Source: Roseiflexus sp.
GTDB lineage: Bacteria; Chloroflexota; Chloroflexia; Chloroflexales; Roseiflexaceae
NCBI GenBank assembly: GCA_025062325.1
Contig: JANXAL010000112.1
Location: forward strand, 1-64,000
Reading direction: 5' to 3'
DNA length: 64,000 nt
A model generated the notes under the pieces. That model saw only the letters and a list, made by a program, of their open reading frames with translations, made no database searches and was not told the origin of the DNA. Numbering within the stretch: the first letter of the stretch is position 1; each line of letters starts with the position of its first letter. The position numbers and the translations under genes are program-made. Positions 7,166 to 16,695 of the stretch are shown one piece after another.

Positions 7166-10093
7166 TCAACGTTCTAACACCTTTGCCAGGTATTGACCGG
7201 TGTACGACCCCGGCGTGCGCGCGACCTGTTCGGGGGTTCCGGCAGCGACAACGCGCCCGCCCTCGTCGCCTCCTTCGGGTCCCAGATCGATGACCCAGTC
7301 GGCGCATTTGATGACATCAAGATGGTGTTCGATGACGAGCACCGTGTTCCCGGCGTCGACCAGTCGTTGTAACACGCGCAGCAGGCGATCGACGTCGGCG
7401 ACGTGCAATCCGGTCGTTGGTTCATCCAGGATGTAGAGGGTGCGTCCGGTGGCGCGGCGGCTCAGTTCGGTCGCCAGTTTGATGCGCTGCGCTTCGCCGC
7501 CGGAAAGAGTAGTGGCTGGTTGACCGAGGCGGATATAGCCCAATCCCACATCGATCAGGGTTTGCAGCTTTTCTGCAATAGCAGGCACGCGCTCGAAGAA
7601 GGCTGCCGCTTCCTCGGCGGTCATGTCGAGCACCTGTGCGATATTCTTGCCGCGATAGCGGATGTCGAGCGTCTCACGGTTGTAGCGCGTGCCGTGGCAG
7701 ACATCGCAGGTCACATACAGGTCGGGCAGGAACTGCATTTCGATCTGCATCAACCCTTCGCCGTTGCAGTGCTCGCAGCGTCCGCCGGGGATGTTGAACG
7801 AGAAGCGGCTGGCGTCGTAGCCGCGCGCGCGCGCTTCGGGCGTCTGCGCAAACAACTTGCGGATCGGGTCAAAGGCTTTGGTGTAGGTGACAGGATTGGA
7901 ACGCGGCGTGCGCCCAATCGGCGACTGATCGATGCCGATCACTTTGTCGATGTGTTCAATGCCGTAGATGGCATCATGGGCGCCGGGGCGCGTGCGCGCG
8001 CCGTGGAGCGCCTGCGCCAGACGCGGGTAGAGGGTGTCGTTGACCAGCGTGGATTTGCCGGAGCCGCTGACCCCGGTGACGGCAACCAGGCATCCGAGTG
8101 GAATGGCGACGTCGATATTCTTCAGGTTATGCTCACGCGCCCCCTTGATCGTCAGAAACTTGCCGCTGCCGGAGCGTCGTCGGTGCGGAACGGGAATCGC
8201 GCGTTTGCCCGAAAGGTACTGCCCCGTCAGTGAGCGCGGCTCCGCCAATACGGCGTCGAGCGGTCCGCTGACGATCACCTCGCCGCCGCGCTCTCCGGCG
8301 CCGGGACCAATATCGACGATCCAGTCGGCAGCGCGGATGATCTCCTCATCGTGCTCAACGATCAGCACGCTGTTTCCCATGTCGCGCAGCCGACGCAGCG
8401 TACCGAGCAGGCGCCCGGTGTCGCGCGGGTGCAGCCCGATGCTTGGCTCGTCCAGCACATAGAGCGCACCGCTCAACCCGGAGCCGATCTGCGTCGCCAG
8501 GCGGATGCGCTGCGCCTCGCCGCCGGAAAGGGTCGTGGCGGCGCGGTCGAGCGTGAGATACTCCAGCCCGACCTCGTTCAAAAACTGGAGCCGTGCACAG
8601 ATGTCGTTCAGGATGGGCGCCGCGATTTGGCATTCGCGCGTAGTCAGAGCGTAGGTCGGCGAGCGCAGGTCGCTTTCGCGCGTCTCGCGCCAACGAGTAA
8701 CAACGTCATCGACATCGGCAGCCAGCGCGTTCGCCCACGACCATGCGTCGGCGACAGGGAGCGCCGCTACCTGCGCAATCGTGTAGCCAGCGACGGTTAC
8801 GGCGAGCAGTTCGGGGCGCAGGCGCGCGCCGTTGCACGCCGGGCAAACGCGCGGCGTCATAAACTGCTCGATCTGCGCGCGCTCGGTTTCATCGGTGCAT
8901 TCCGCCAGTCGGCGGCGCAGCGCGGGGATTACTCCCTCAAACGGCGCTTCGACGACGCGCTCTTCACCTCGCACGTGGTAGCGCAACAGCATGACATCGC
9001 CGTTAGAGCCGTAGAGAATCGTTGCGACCGCCTCAGGACGCAGGTCGCGCAGCGGCGTATGGATCGAGAAGCCAAGGTGATCAGCAAGCGACGCCAGCAG
9101 ATCGTCGAAGTAGCGACGCTGGGCGCGGCTGACATTCGCCCAGGGGGCGATGGCGCCTTCCGCCAGCGAGAGCGAGCGGTCAGGAATGATCAGATCGGGG
9201 TCGAACTCCAGCACGCTGCCAAGCCCGTCGCATGTAGCGCATGCGCCGGAAGGATTATTGAACGAGAAATCGCGCGGTTCAAGCGCTCCAATCGTCGCGG
9301 GACCATGCACCGGGCAGACATACCGTTGCGACAGAGTCAGTTCATCGCCGCCGACGATCTGCACAACCACCACGCCATTGCCAACCCGTAGCGCCGTTTC
9401 GACCGAGTCGGCGATACGCACCCGCACCTGCGACTGATCCGGCGTTGGGGCGGGGTGCGGAATGACCAGCCGGTCAACAACGACCTCAATCGTATGTGGT
9501 CGGTGACGATCGAGGCGCAGATCGTCGGCCAGATCACGCACCTCGCCGTCAACGCGGACACGCACAAATCCCTGTTTGCGCACTTGATCAAGGAGGGTCT
9601 GGTGGTCGCCCTTCTGATCGCGGATGAGCGGCGCCAGCAGCAGGACGCGGTTGCCAGGAGGCAGACCGAGGATCGTGTCGATCATCTGCTGCACTGACTG
9701 ACGGTTCAACGGACGACCGCAGTGGATGCAGTGCGGCCGTCCGATCCGGGCGAAGAGCAGGCGCAGGTAGTCGTAGATTTCGGTGACGGTGCCGACCGTT
9801 GAGCGCGGATTGCGCGCCAGCCCTTTCTGGTCGATGGCGATAGCGGGCGATAGGCCTTCAATTGAATCAACGTCCGGCTTATCGATCTGCCCGAGGAACT
9901 GGCGCGCATATGCAGAGAGTGATTCAACATAGCGACGCTGACCCTCGGCAAAAATGGTATCGAAGGCCAGCGACGACTTGCCGGAGCCAGACAACCCAGT
10001 GATCACCACCAGCGCATTGCGCGGCATGGCGACCGTAATATTCTTAAGATTGTGGACGCGCGCTCCGCGCACCACGATCCAGTCGGCAGCCAT
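7166..10093 (-). CDS. uvrA: UvrABC excinuclease subunit A
   Basis: This 975-residue DNA damage-recognition ATPase has two ABC modules. The first Walker A is [20 protein letters not shown] and the second [17 protein letters not shown]. The signature sequences [16 protein letters not shown] and [16 protein letters not shown] and two DEP Walker B motifs are visible. Zinc-binding CxxC pairs occur ([35 protein letters not shown]). The start [16 protein letters not shown] at 10093 matches the family; the frame extends to 10156 without support. It begins global nucleotide excision repair with UvrB and UvrC, which are not in the window. Confidence 0.97.
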   Translation of the reverse strand: MAADWIVVRGARVHNLKNITVAMPRNALVVITGLSGSGKSSLAFDTIFAEGQRRYVESLSAYARQFLGQIDKPDVDSIEGLSPAIAIDQKGLARNPRSTVGTVTEIYDYLRLLFARIGRPHCIHCGRPLNRQSVQQMIDTILGLPPGNRVLLLAPLIRDQKGDHQTLLDQVRKQGFVRVRVDGEVRDLADDLRLDRHRPHTIEVVVDRLVIPHPAPTPDQSQVRVRIADSVETALRVGNGVVVVQIVGGDELTLSQRYVCPVHGPATIGALEPRDFSFNNPSGACATCDGLGSVLEFDPDLIIPDRSLSLAEGAIAPWANVSRAQRRYFDDLLASLADHLGFSIHTPLRDLRPEAVATILYGSNGDVMLLRYHVRGEERVVEAPFEGVIPALRRRLAECTDETERAQIEQFMTPRVCPACNGARLRPELLAVTVAGYTIAQVAALPVADAWSWANALAADVDDVVTRWRETRESDLRSPTYALTTRECQIAAPILNDICARLQFLNEVGLEYLTLDRAATTLSGGEAQRIRLATQIGSGLSGALYVLDEPSIGLHPRDTGRLLGTLRRLRDMGNSVLIVEHDEEIIRAADWIVDIGPGAGERGGEVIVSGPLDAVLAEPRSLTGQYLSGKRAIPVPHRRRSGSGKFLTIKGAREHNLKNIDVAIPLGCLVAVTGVSGSGKSTLVNDTLYPRLAQALHGARTRPGAHDAIYGIEHIDKVIGIDQSPIGRTPRSNPVTYTKAFDPIRKLFAQTPEARARGYDASRFSFNIPGGRCEHCNGEGLMQIEMQFLPDLYVTCDVCHGTRYNRETLDIRYRGKNIAQVLDMTAEEAAAFFERVPAIAEKLQTLIDVGLGYIRLGQPATTLSGGEAQRIKLATELSRRATGRTLYILDEPTTGLHVADVDRLLRVLQRLVDAGNTVLVIEHHLDVIKCADWVIDLGPEGGDEGGRVVAAGTPEQVARTPGSYTGQYLAKVLER

Positions 10094-10163
10094 AGTGCGT
10101 ATGCCGATACACAGGCTCAGACCAGGGATGGTAGCACGGAACGGCGCAGAGATCAACTACGAA

Positions 10164-10466
10164 CTAGGCGAACTTCTCGCCGCGCACTACCTGCACGTCA
10201 TGGACGTAGGCAATAACTGCATAATTCGGGAAATAATGGTCTGCCATCGCGTCCATAATGCGGTCGGCAACTTCAGGCGAAACCAGTGTTTCGATCTTGA
10301 TATTGCCGCCCTGCCATTGGCTGGCGTGAATGCCGCGCGTGCCTTCGCCGTGCACCTCCGAGATGGTGTAGCCGTGGGCGCCGAGGGCGTAGATCTCGTG
10401 GATCAGGCGTTCCTTCAGCACCGGTTCGCCAATGATCGTTACTAACCGTACGGTCGTCAGTTTCAT
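10164..10466 (-). CDS. sbtB: PII-like protein SbtB
   Basis: The 100-residue protein starts [12 protein letters not shown] and shows the PII ferredoxin-like fold pattern: [18 protein letters not shown], then [16 protein letters not shown] leading into the T-loop, then [20 protein letters not shown]. SbtB proteins bind adenine nucleotides and dock onto the bicarbonate symporter SbtA to control it. The gene follows sbtA after 36 nt. The C-terminal Cys-containing extension of many cyanobacterial SbtB proteins is absent, so redox control through that tail is not expected. Confidence 0.88.
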   Translation of the reverse strand: MKLTTVRLVTIIGEPVLKERLIHEIYALGAHGYTISEVHGEGTRGIHASQWQGGNIKIETLVSPEVADRIMDAMADHYFPNYAVIAYVHDVQVVRGEKFA

Positions 10467-10502
10467 ACCTTCGCTCCTTTCAACGCACTCCATTGTGCAT
10501 TA

Positions 10503-11501
10503 TCACATACGTCCGAGCACCGCGCCCAACCAGCGTGCATATTCATAATACAACGGCAGGCCAATGATGAGATTCACCGGAAGCGTGATTCCAAGCGACG
10601 ACGTCAGATAGATGCTCGGATTTGCCTGTGGGAAGGTAGCGCGCACAGCGGCGGGAGCGTCGATATATGACGAGCTGGCAGTGATCACGCCCAGAATAAA
10701 CGCGCCGTTGGGGGACAGGCCGGCCAGTAGACCGAGCGACGTGCCAATAATGCCGTGAATCAGCGGCATTACCGTCCCGAAAACTGCCATGAACGGACCA
10801 ACCTTGACAAAATCGCGCAATTGCCGGCCAGCGAGCATGCCCATTTCAATGAGGAAGAAGACCAGCACTCCGCGGAAGAGATCACCGTAGAGCGGTTTGA
10901 TGCGCGCGAATCCTTGCTCGCCGATAATGACGCCGATGAGCAGACCACCCACCAGCAACACCACGCTGCGCCCCGTGAGAGTGTCCCGAATGACCTTGCC
11001 CAGGCTGCCATCCTGCGCCTGACTCAACCCCATGCGCCAGCGCCCGATGAACAATGCTACGACGATCCCCCATTCCATCAGCGCTGCCAGCGCCGGAATG
11101 AACGCCTCGAAGGTGTTCTGTCCTTCCGGCAGGCGCTCGACGAAGGAGATGCCGGCAACGAATGTGACAGAGGAGACCGAACCGTAGTGCGCCGCGATGC
11201 CAGCCGCATTGGGAATATCGAACTTGCCGATCCCACGCAGAATCAGGTAGCACCATGTCGGCACGGCGATCGCCAGCGCAATGGTCACTAGCGCCGGCAA
11301 CAGGAACTGGCTGATCGTCGCTCCTGCCAGTTCGACGCCGCCGCTCAGACCGATAGAGAAGAGCAGATAGACCGAAATAGCCTTAATGATCGGTTCCGGG
11401 ATCTCAACCTCGCTCTTGATCAGGGTTGCGACAATGCCCAGGACGAACGCCAGCACCAGGGGTGACAACAGGTTGCTTCGGATGATCTCGATCGTGTCCA
11501 T
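10503..11501 (-). CDS. sbtA: sodium-dependent bicarbonate permease SbtA
   Basis: The 332-residue protein is almost entirely hydrophobic, with about ten membrane segments in two similar halves, as in the SbtA/DUF897 family. Recognisable blocks are SIGLSGGVELA, AAHYGSVSSVTF (bicarbonate/Na+ site region) and AVRATFPQANPSIYLTSSLGITLPVN near the end. It imports HCO3- with Na+. The ATG at 11501 has GAGGAGG just upstream; an ATG at 11528 is the alternative. It has its own promoter, with an upstream element shared with dabB, and is followed by sbtB. Confidence 0.92.
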   Translation of the reverse strand: MDTIEIIRSNLLSPLVLAFVLGIVATLIKSEVEIPEPIIKAISVYLLFSIGLSGGVELAGATISQFLLPALVTIALAIAVPTWCYLILRGIGKFDIPNAAGIAAHYGSVSSVTFVAGISFVERLPEGQNTFEAFIPALAALMEWGIVVALFIGRWRMGLSQAQDGSLGKVIRDTLTGRSVVLLVGGLLIGVIIGEQGFARIKPLYGDLFRGVLVFFLIEMGMLAGRQLRDFVKVGPFMAVFGTVMPLIHGIIGTSLGLLAGLSPNGAFILGVITASSSYIDAPAAVRATFPQANPSIYLTSSLGITLPVNLIIGLPLYYEYARWLGAVLGRM

Positions 11502-11541
11502 ACCCTCCTCAAAGACATGCAGAGACATTCCCGACACGTCA

Positions 11542-11600
11542 AATGTATCAGTGAACTGCAGTCTTTGTCAATATAAAGATTTCAGAGATGTAAAAAGACT
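11542..11600 (-). promoter_or_regulatory. sbtA promoter with a 35-bp element shared with dabB
   Basis: Read on the minus strand, the element occupies 11600 to 11566: AGTCTTT, then a variable middle, then TCTTTATATTGACA. Its last six bases are the -35 box TTGACA (11566-11571). An 18-bp spacer follows, then TACATT (11542-11547). The element upstream of dabB matches at 24 of 35 positions with no gap. Its position touching the -35 suits an activator. Confidence 0.75.
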
Positions 11601-11641
11601 ATACCTTTAGCGGATCTTGCTCCACAAACGGAGGAGACCAT

Positions 11642-13006
11642 TCAATCAGAATCGCGGCGCAGCATATACCCCTGTCCGCGCACGGCAATCAGTTTGCGGG
11701 GATGTTTGGGGTCAGGCTCGATCTTTTCACGGATGCGTTCGATGATCTTCTGCAACGCGCTGTCAGAGGGCGGGGAGACGGGCCAGATGGCGCGCTTGAC
11801 CTCTTCGCGGGAGCAGACGCGCCCGGCGTTTTCGCGCAGAAACGCATAAACCTCCCCTTCGAGATGAGTAAAGGCAGGCGGTGTTGCTGGCGCTACGGAG
11901 GGCAGCGGCGGCGCTGTTTCAGCGAAGGGCGCGCTAGGCTGGTCGGACAGCGCCTGAGCAAAAATGGCGGAGCTTATTCGCCAGCCGTGCCGGTCGCGCT
12001 GCGCTAGGCCGCGCAGGTGAAGCGCTTCGAAGAGCGCGGCTTCATCGGAAGACGATACGCGCTGCTGGTCGGTCAGGAACTGGCGCGCGTCCACTGCCGT
12101 GGTATGCATTTCTGTCAATTCGCGCCACCAGGATCGGCAGAGCGGGCGCGCCTCCTCAATCGCGGCGCGTTCGACGTCATCAACACTGTTCCCCTGATGC
12201 AGCCGCCAGTCGTAGACATGCGCAGCGGCGATCAGGAGCAACATGAGATTGGCGCCGCCAAGCCGCCGGATCCAGGCGCGGTCGGCGTCGCTCAGCACCG
12301 GCGCGCGTGCGAGCAATGCAGCAATCTCGGAGTCGGAGAGTTTGCCGAGGAAGAGCTCGCTGGCGAACAATCCCCAGAAGGACGACGGTTCGCGCAACTC
12401 ATTCATCGAATACAGGCGACTCAGCGGCGCACTCGCAGTGACCACATAGGCGACCCGCGCGCCAATATCGGGGTCCTGCGTCAGTGAACGCAGAAAACTG
12501 GCAGTGTGGCGCGGCAGGCGGGCAATCCCCTCGACATTGTCGATCAGAAAGACAAACGTGCGGTCGCCGTGTCGCCGGATCATGTCCTCAACTGTGCATT
12601 TGAGGGCATAGACTACATCGACGATCGCCGTTTCAGCGATGCCCTGATCCGGCAACGCGGGGAGATCATCGCGGATGGCAAGCGCCTGCGCGGTGGCGCG
12701 CGTCAGATCGCGCCAGAAGAAGAGGGCGCCGTGGCTTTGGGAGACGCCAAGATCGGCGTATGGACCAGCATTGACATAGGGGAAGACGAACCGTGCTGCA
12801 GGAGCGCCAGCGATGCCTGACGGCGCCAGCGCGGAGCTGCGCAGATAGTAGAGTAGCGAGGTCTTGCCGCTGCGAGCGTCGCCAACCAGCGCGCAGCACT
12901 GCGGTGGCGCCGCCGTCAGGCGTTCGTAGATGGCAGCGATGAGATCACGCCGTCCGGTGAAGCATTCCGGGTCGATGACCGGTTTGCGGTTGCCGAAAGG
13001 ATTCAT
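11642..13006 (-). CDS. STAND-like ATPase with C-terminal OmpR-type winged helix
   Basis: The 454-residue protein starts MNPFGNRKPVIDPECFTGR, followed by Walker A GDARSGKTS, Walker B TFVFLIDNVEG and an arginine-rich AAA/STAND core to about residue 300. The last ~75 residues form an OmpR/PhoB-type winged helix (LEGEVYAFLRENAGRVCSRE ... LIAVRGQGYML). It lies 41 nt beyond the upstream edge of the sbtA element and between the sbt and dab genes, so it is the best local candidate for their regulator; OmpR-type domains often bind direct repeats next to -35 boxes. The start at 13006 is preceded by GGCAGGCGGG. Confidence 0.8.
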   Translation of the reverse strand: MNPFGNRKPVIDPECFTGRRDLIAAIYERLTAAPPQCCALVGDARSGKTSLLYYLRSSALAPSGIAGAPAARFVFPYVNAGPYADLGVSQSHGALFFWRDLTRATAQALAIRDDLPALPDQGIAETAIVDVVYALKCTVEDMIRRHGDRTFVFLIDNVEGIARLPRHTASFLRSLTQDPDIGARVAYVVTASAPLSRLYSMNELREPSSFWGLFASELFLGKLSDSEIAALLARAPVLSDADRAWIRRLGGANLMLLLIAAAHVYDWRLHQGNSVDDVERAAIEEARPLCRSWWRELTEMHTTAVDARQFLTDQQRVSSSDEAALFEALHLRGLAQRDRHGWRISSAIFAQALSDQPSAPFAETAPPLPSVAPATPPAFTHLEGEVYAFLRENAGRVCSREEVKRAIWPVSPPSDSALQKIIERIREKIEPDPKHPRKLIAVRGQGYMLRRDSD

Positions 13007-13030
13007 ATGCCCGCCTGCCCTGCGCGACAT

Positions 13031-13073
13031 TGCTGACAATAACTATACCACACTTCGTGCAGGTATGTCAGCA
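13031..13073 (-). promoter_or_regulatory. promoter of the winged-helix regulator, with inverted repeat
   Basis: On the minus strand, CTGACA (13066-13071), an 18-bp spacer and TATAGT (13042-13047) form a promoter about 35 bp ahead of the start codon at 13006. An 8-bp inverted repeat, TGCTGACA (13031-13038) and TGTCAGCA (13066-13073), covers the -35 box and the likely transcription start. This is a plausible autorepression operator. Confidence 0.6.
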
Positions 13074-13138
13074 TGTCGACGGCGGAAGAGTGCAGTCATC
13101 AGCTGACAGTGTGGACGCCCCTGGTTGATGCGACATGC

Positions 13139-13241
13139 AGGAGGACACGGATTGTCACGGATCGAGACGGAGTCGCACAGATCAGTCGCTTCCTGCCTCA
13201 GATCCGTGTGAGTCCGTTGCATTCGTATGCATCCGTGTTCT
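13139..13241. repeat. CACGGATT-type palindromic element, copy 1
   Basis: Repeated words CACGGATT, CACGGATC and CACAGATC in the first half face ATCCGTGTGAGTCCGTTG and GCATCCGTGTTC in the second half, giving an imperfect palindrome of about 100 bp. The copy at 39779-39883 has the same order of words, including GGATCGAGACG and the central ATCAGTCGC/TTGATCGC. Confidence 0.7.
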
Positions 13242-13269
13242 CTTCACGCCAGGTTGCGCTCGCGCCTCG

Positions 13270-13641
13270 TCAGAACGTCACCGTCGTCGCGCCGACGCAC
13301 AGCGCCGCCATCTCTTCGATGCTTAGCGCGCGAACGTCGGGCAAAAGGCCATGATCGGCGCTGAGCCAGTAGCGCTGGAGACACGGCTGCGACAGATACA
13401 ACTTCCCTCCCGCTGCGCGATATGCATCACGCACCTCGCGCAAGGGCGGATACCCGGCTTCGTGCAAACTAGCGGCCCATCCCTCGGATGTCGCGCAGAG
13501 CACGCCTTCGCCACGCAGCAGAACCGCCACGCGATGCCCGGCGGCAAGTGCTGCGTTGGCTGTCAAAAATCCAAGGGTAGCAGCGCCGGGATCGCGCCCA
13601 GCATGGGTGATGATGATCACAAGTGGCAGTGTGGTCGTCAT
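13270..13641 (-). CDS. DsrE/DsrF-family small protein
   Basis: The 123-residue protein (MTTTLPLVIIITHAGRDPGA...) has the DsrE Rossmann-like pattern: a beta strand, then G-x-D-P, a helix, VAVLLRGEGV, and a C-terminal LPDVRALSIEEMAALC. Some family members carry sulfur as persulfide on a cysteine in the C-terminal half; here cysteines occur within KLYLSQPCLQRY and at MAALC. It lies between sbtA's regulator and dabA on the same strand. A role in carbon uptake is possible only by neighbourhood. A start at 13656 adds five residues. Confidence 0.7.
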   Translation of the reverse strand: MTTTLPLVIIITHAGRDPGAATLGFLTANAALAAGHRVAVLLRGEGVLCATSEGWAASLHEAGYPPLREVRDAYRAAGGKLYLSQPCLQRYWLSADHGLLPDVRALSIEEMAALCVGATTVTF

Positions 13642-13780
13642 TGCAGTAATGTCCATACGCTTATCTCTAGCCCTCGATCAAGGCATAAAACCCCGTAGGA
13701 GCCGCGTCTCGGGGGAAGCGTTGTTCAGGCGCAAGGAGCTCTCGCCACGCTCCAATCCTTTTCCTCATCCCCGTCTCTTC

Positions 13781-13957
13781 CTCTTAAGCGCAGGCTTTTT
13801 AGAGCGCGAAGCAGGGTTGCCGTCTCTTGCACCCTGTGTCCCCTCATCCCCCACCTTCTTCTCCCACGAGGGGAGAAGGGAAAGTTTGCGCATTGCGACA
13901 ATCAAACTGAGCGACGCAACGTATGGGCTTGCTGAAAAACCTATGCCTATATGAGCC
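13781..13957 (+). repeat. dispersed 175-bp intergenic element, copy B
   Basis: It has the same block order as the copy at 3033: CTCTTAAGCGCAGGCTTTTT, a core CTTCTTCTCCCACGAGGGG with GAGAAGGG, then GCGACGCAACGTATGGGCTT and a right end CTATGCCTATATGAGCC. It is more diverged than the others, particularly in the core. Confidence 0.7.
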
Positions 13958-14059
13958 TCTCCCGCCGGGGATAAGGGGGGAGGCCGCTCATCTGAAGCCT
14001 GTAGCGAGCGATGCAGTGAGAGATTGCCGGAAAAATCGATACCTTGTAAGGCAGGGGTT

Positions 14060-14094
14060 GTCTGGGCGTCGGGCGCTCCTCCAGACGCCCAGAC
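14060..14094 (-). terminator. possible terminator of the dabBA operon
   Basis: A perfect 11-bp stem, GTCTGGGCGTC (14060-14070) with GACGCCCAGAC (14084-14094), and a 13-nt loop lie about 40 bp beyond the dabA stop. No T-run follows on the minus strand, so termination strength is uncertain. Confidence 0.5.
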
Positions 14095-14135
14095 GAACGG
14101 CGCGGTCGGCGGCAGTTTCCCTCAACGCCGCTGGC

Positions 14136-16658
14136 TCAGCACGCCTCCCAGCGCAAACCGCCGACATACCGGTGCGTCACTCTGCCTTGCTCATTGAGCG
14201 CAAACAGGTAGAGCCAACCGTTGTCAAGCAACTGCCGTACCTGCGCGTGCCGGGCGATAATGTCGGTCATCGCCTCGATTGGCGCTTCGATCATCACGTG
14301 CAGGCGCATCGGCTCGTGAACGTACTTTTCGCCGTCGTGAACCGATTGCCACGGCAGCCCGACTCTCAGATCGCCGGAATTGCCCTCCAGTACGCCAAGC
14401 GTGCCGACGACGTTGTGCAGCGTTTTGTTGCCGCAGCCAAAGACCCGGTTGTCCACCGTCGAACCGTAGTACTGCAGATTGATCCAGCTTGCGACGATCA
14501 TCGGCGCCGTCATAATCAGTTCCAGCACACCGAAGCCTGCGTCTTGCCGCCAATCGTATGAGTGCAGGAAGGAGCGTCCATTCATCACTACTCCCGCTGT
14601 GCGGTCGCGCTGGGCGACGATAAACGCTGCACAACCCGCCAGACCCCACTCCGGGCGCACCTGCGACCAATCTCGGCTGCGGAACCGCACCGCACTGTCA
14701 ATGTCGGCCTTCGGATCGATCTTCAGCAGGGTTGATCGCTCGGCGCGCGCTAGCCGTCCGGCAGCGGCTAGATCCGCCTCCAGCCGCCTGAGATCATCGG
14801 TATGGCTCGCCGGAATGTCGGCTTTGTCGAAAATCACCACATCATCAGTCGTGGTGTCGTGCAACCCAGCCACGAAAACGGTGTCGTCGGGGATGATGAT
14901 GCCACGCTCTTTCAATCCGGCGCGCACCGCCGGATCGTTCAGAATCTGCACCGCCACCCGCACATTCGCCTCGCCGGTGTGGCCGCCGCACGCGCCGCAA
15001 TCGAGACCTGTCGCGTGCGGGTTGTTGACGGTCGTTGAGCCATGCCCGACAAGCAGCACAATGCGGGCAAAGTTGGTCGTCAGCGACATTGCCTTGAGCG
15101 CGCCCGCAGCAGCAGCCACCCGCTGCTCCAGCGTCATGCCGGTCACGCGCCCGCCAATGACGCGCGGTTCGAGGCTGGGCTTGACGCGCTCACGGGTGTG
15201 CGCGTCCAGTCCAAAGGTCGCCGGGTGCGGCACAGGACGGGTAATCCCTAGCATATCGAGCACCAGTTTGCGCACATATGCCAGCCCGACCGGACCGACG
15301 AACCCGAAGCAGGAGATCGGTCCGAACTTGAACATACGCCAGGCTTTGGCGACGCGCTGGTTCATTGCACGTTTCTCAATAGCGGCAGCCACCTCGGTCT
15401 CAGATGCGCCGCGGACTGACTCGGCGATCACGAACTGCGGCGTAAACAGAACTGGGCACTGCGCGCCGCCGCGGGTTTCCGCCAGCGGCACATATTCGAT
15501 AAAGAACCCGAAGAACCCGGCAAAACCGATCGTCTCAATCTCGTCAGTTACCGTCTCAAGGGCGCGGCGGAAGATTTCGGAGCGCACATCGATGCAGAAA
15601 GCCGCCTGCACCCGCTTTCGCGCCGGGGGTGCAGCCGGGGTCCGTGCGCCAAGGCGAGCGAACAACTGACGCTGATAGGATTTCTCAAAGGCGCGCTGGA
15701 GCAAGAGATCGCCAGCGATGATGCGCCGGGTCGCTTCGTCCAGCCGGTCATTCACCAGTTCATCTGTCCGAGAGAGCCACGCTCTCGCCAGCCCCTTGTG
15801 CGCAAAGCTGCGCCAGAGCGCTACTTCCCACACCAGGCGGATTGCCAGCAGGTCGGTAAGCGTGTGGTCTTCGCCGCCGTAGAGCTCAGCTTGCCAGCGC
15901 AGGTAGCGCGCATAACTGGCCCAACCGTGAATGGTCAGCAGGAGCCGGTGCAGATACGCCTCGAGCCCATCGGCAGGAATGTTCAACAGCTCCACTGCGG
16001 CGACAATCGTCTCCATCGCCGACTCTGACAGTTCGCGCAGCGCCTGTTGGAAGGCATGCACGCCGCGCGTCTGCGGGGTGCGATCATGCGCTGCCTCGGC
16101 GCGCCATGCGGCATACGCCGGGAGATCAGCCCACGGTGATCGCCAGTAGGACTGGCCTAGATCGAAGTATGCGCCAGCCCAGTTGGAAATTGCGTCGGTC
16201 ACAATATCCGCCCAGTTGACGCCGGTCACCTCGCGGGCGACATCGGCGACAGTGGGCAGCGGCTTGAAGGTCGGCTCTTTCGTGTCGCTTAGCGCAAACG
16301 CCTTGAGCGCCTCGACCGTCGCAGGAGCGTCGGGGTGCGGGATGCCCTCCGCCAACGCCGCAGCCAGATCGGCATCGGTAATGCGCCCGTTCCTGATCGC
16401 CTGCGCATAGAACGAGCGCGGAGCGGTCATGCGGGCGCCAGCCCGGTGCGCCAGCAGTTCAGCGGCATCCTCAAAGGAGTGGTCGATCAGACCAAGATAC
16501 GGATTGACTGCCACAAAATAGCGCAGGGGCCACAGTGGAGCAATACGTTGTTCGGCGCGCCTCACCGCCGCTGCAATCATGTCGACCGTGATCATTCGAA
16601 GCGGCGCGGCTATCATAGGCGCAGGGCGATCGCGGGTTTCAGCTAGATGCACAATCAT
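14136..16658 (-). CDS. dabA: inorganic carbon transporter subunit DabA (DUF2309)
   Basis: The 840-residue protein is the carbonic-anhydrase-like subunit of DAB complexes, which hydrate CO2 to bicarbonate on the cytoplasmic side, driven by ion flow through DabB. The zinc-site residues described for this family are present: C355 and D357 in AAFCIDVRSE, H539 in LLVGHGS and C554 in GLDCGACGG. The 15-residue H-to-C spacing equals that of the characterised Halothiobacillus protein, and the length is usual. The start has GGAGGGAG 7-8 nt upstream. It follows dabB by 37 nt. Confidence 0.93.
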   Translation of the reverse strand: MIVHLAETRDRPAPMIAAPLRMITVDMIAAAVRRAEQRIAPLWPLRYFVAVNPYLGLIDHSFEDAAELLAHRAGARMTAPRSFYAQAIRNGRITDADLAAALAEGIPHPDAPATVEALKAFALSDTKEPTFKPLPTVADVAREVTGVNWADIVTDAISNWAGAYFDLGQSYWRSPWADLPAYAAWRAEAAHDRTPQTRGVHAFQQALRELSESAMETIVAAVELLNIPADGLEAYLHRLLLTIHGWASYARYLRWQAELYGGEDHTLTDLLAIRLVWEVALWRSFAHKGLARAWLSRTDELVNDRLDEATRRIIAGDLLLQRAFEKSYQRQLFARLGARTPAAPPARKRVQAAFCIDVRSEIFRRALETVTDEIETIGFAGFFGFFIEYVPLAETRGGAQCPVLFTPQFVIAESVRGASETEVAAAIEKRAMNQRVAKAWRMFKFGPISCFGFVGPVGLAYVRKLVLDMLGITRPVPHPATFGLDAHTRERVKPSLEPRVIGGRVTGMTLEQRVAAAAGALKAMSLTTNFARIVLLVGHGSTTVNNPHATGLDCGACGGHTGEANVRVAVQILNDPAVRAGLKERGIIIPDDTVFVAGLHDTTTDDVVIFDKADIPASHTDDLRRLEADLAAAGRLARAERSTLLKIDPKADIDSAVRFRSRDWSQVRPEWGLAGCAAFIVAQRDRTAGVVMNGRSFLHSYDWRQDAGFGVLELIMTAPMIVASWINLQYYGSTVDNRVFGCGNKTLHNVVGTLGVLEGNSGDLRVGLPWQSVHDGEKYVHEPMRLHVMIEAPIEAMTDIIARHAQVRQLLDNGWLYLFALNEQGRVTHRYVGGLRWEAC

Positions 16659-16695
16659 TGTTTCTCCCTCCAGCAGTATGGTACAGAGTCGCAGA

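Larger units (their letters stand above)
13657..14135. repeat. repeat-filled gap downstream of dabA
   Basis: No gene is visible. The gap holds one full copy of the 175-bp element (13781-13957) and a second degenerate right half at about 13991-14051 (GAGCGATGCAGTGAGAG ... GATACCTTGTAAG). It also contains the hairpin at 14060-14094. The two right ends in tandem suggest nested or repeated insertion. Confidence 0.7.

Noticed and set aside
14479-15669. 396-codon plus-strand frame opposite dabA
   Set aside because: It is Ser/Arg/Thr-rich with no family pattern and is the antisense of a conserved DabA region including the zinc site.
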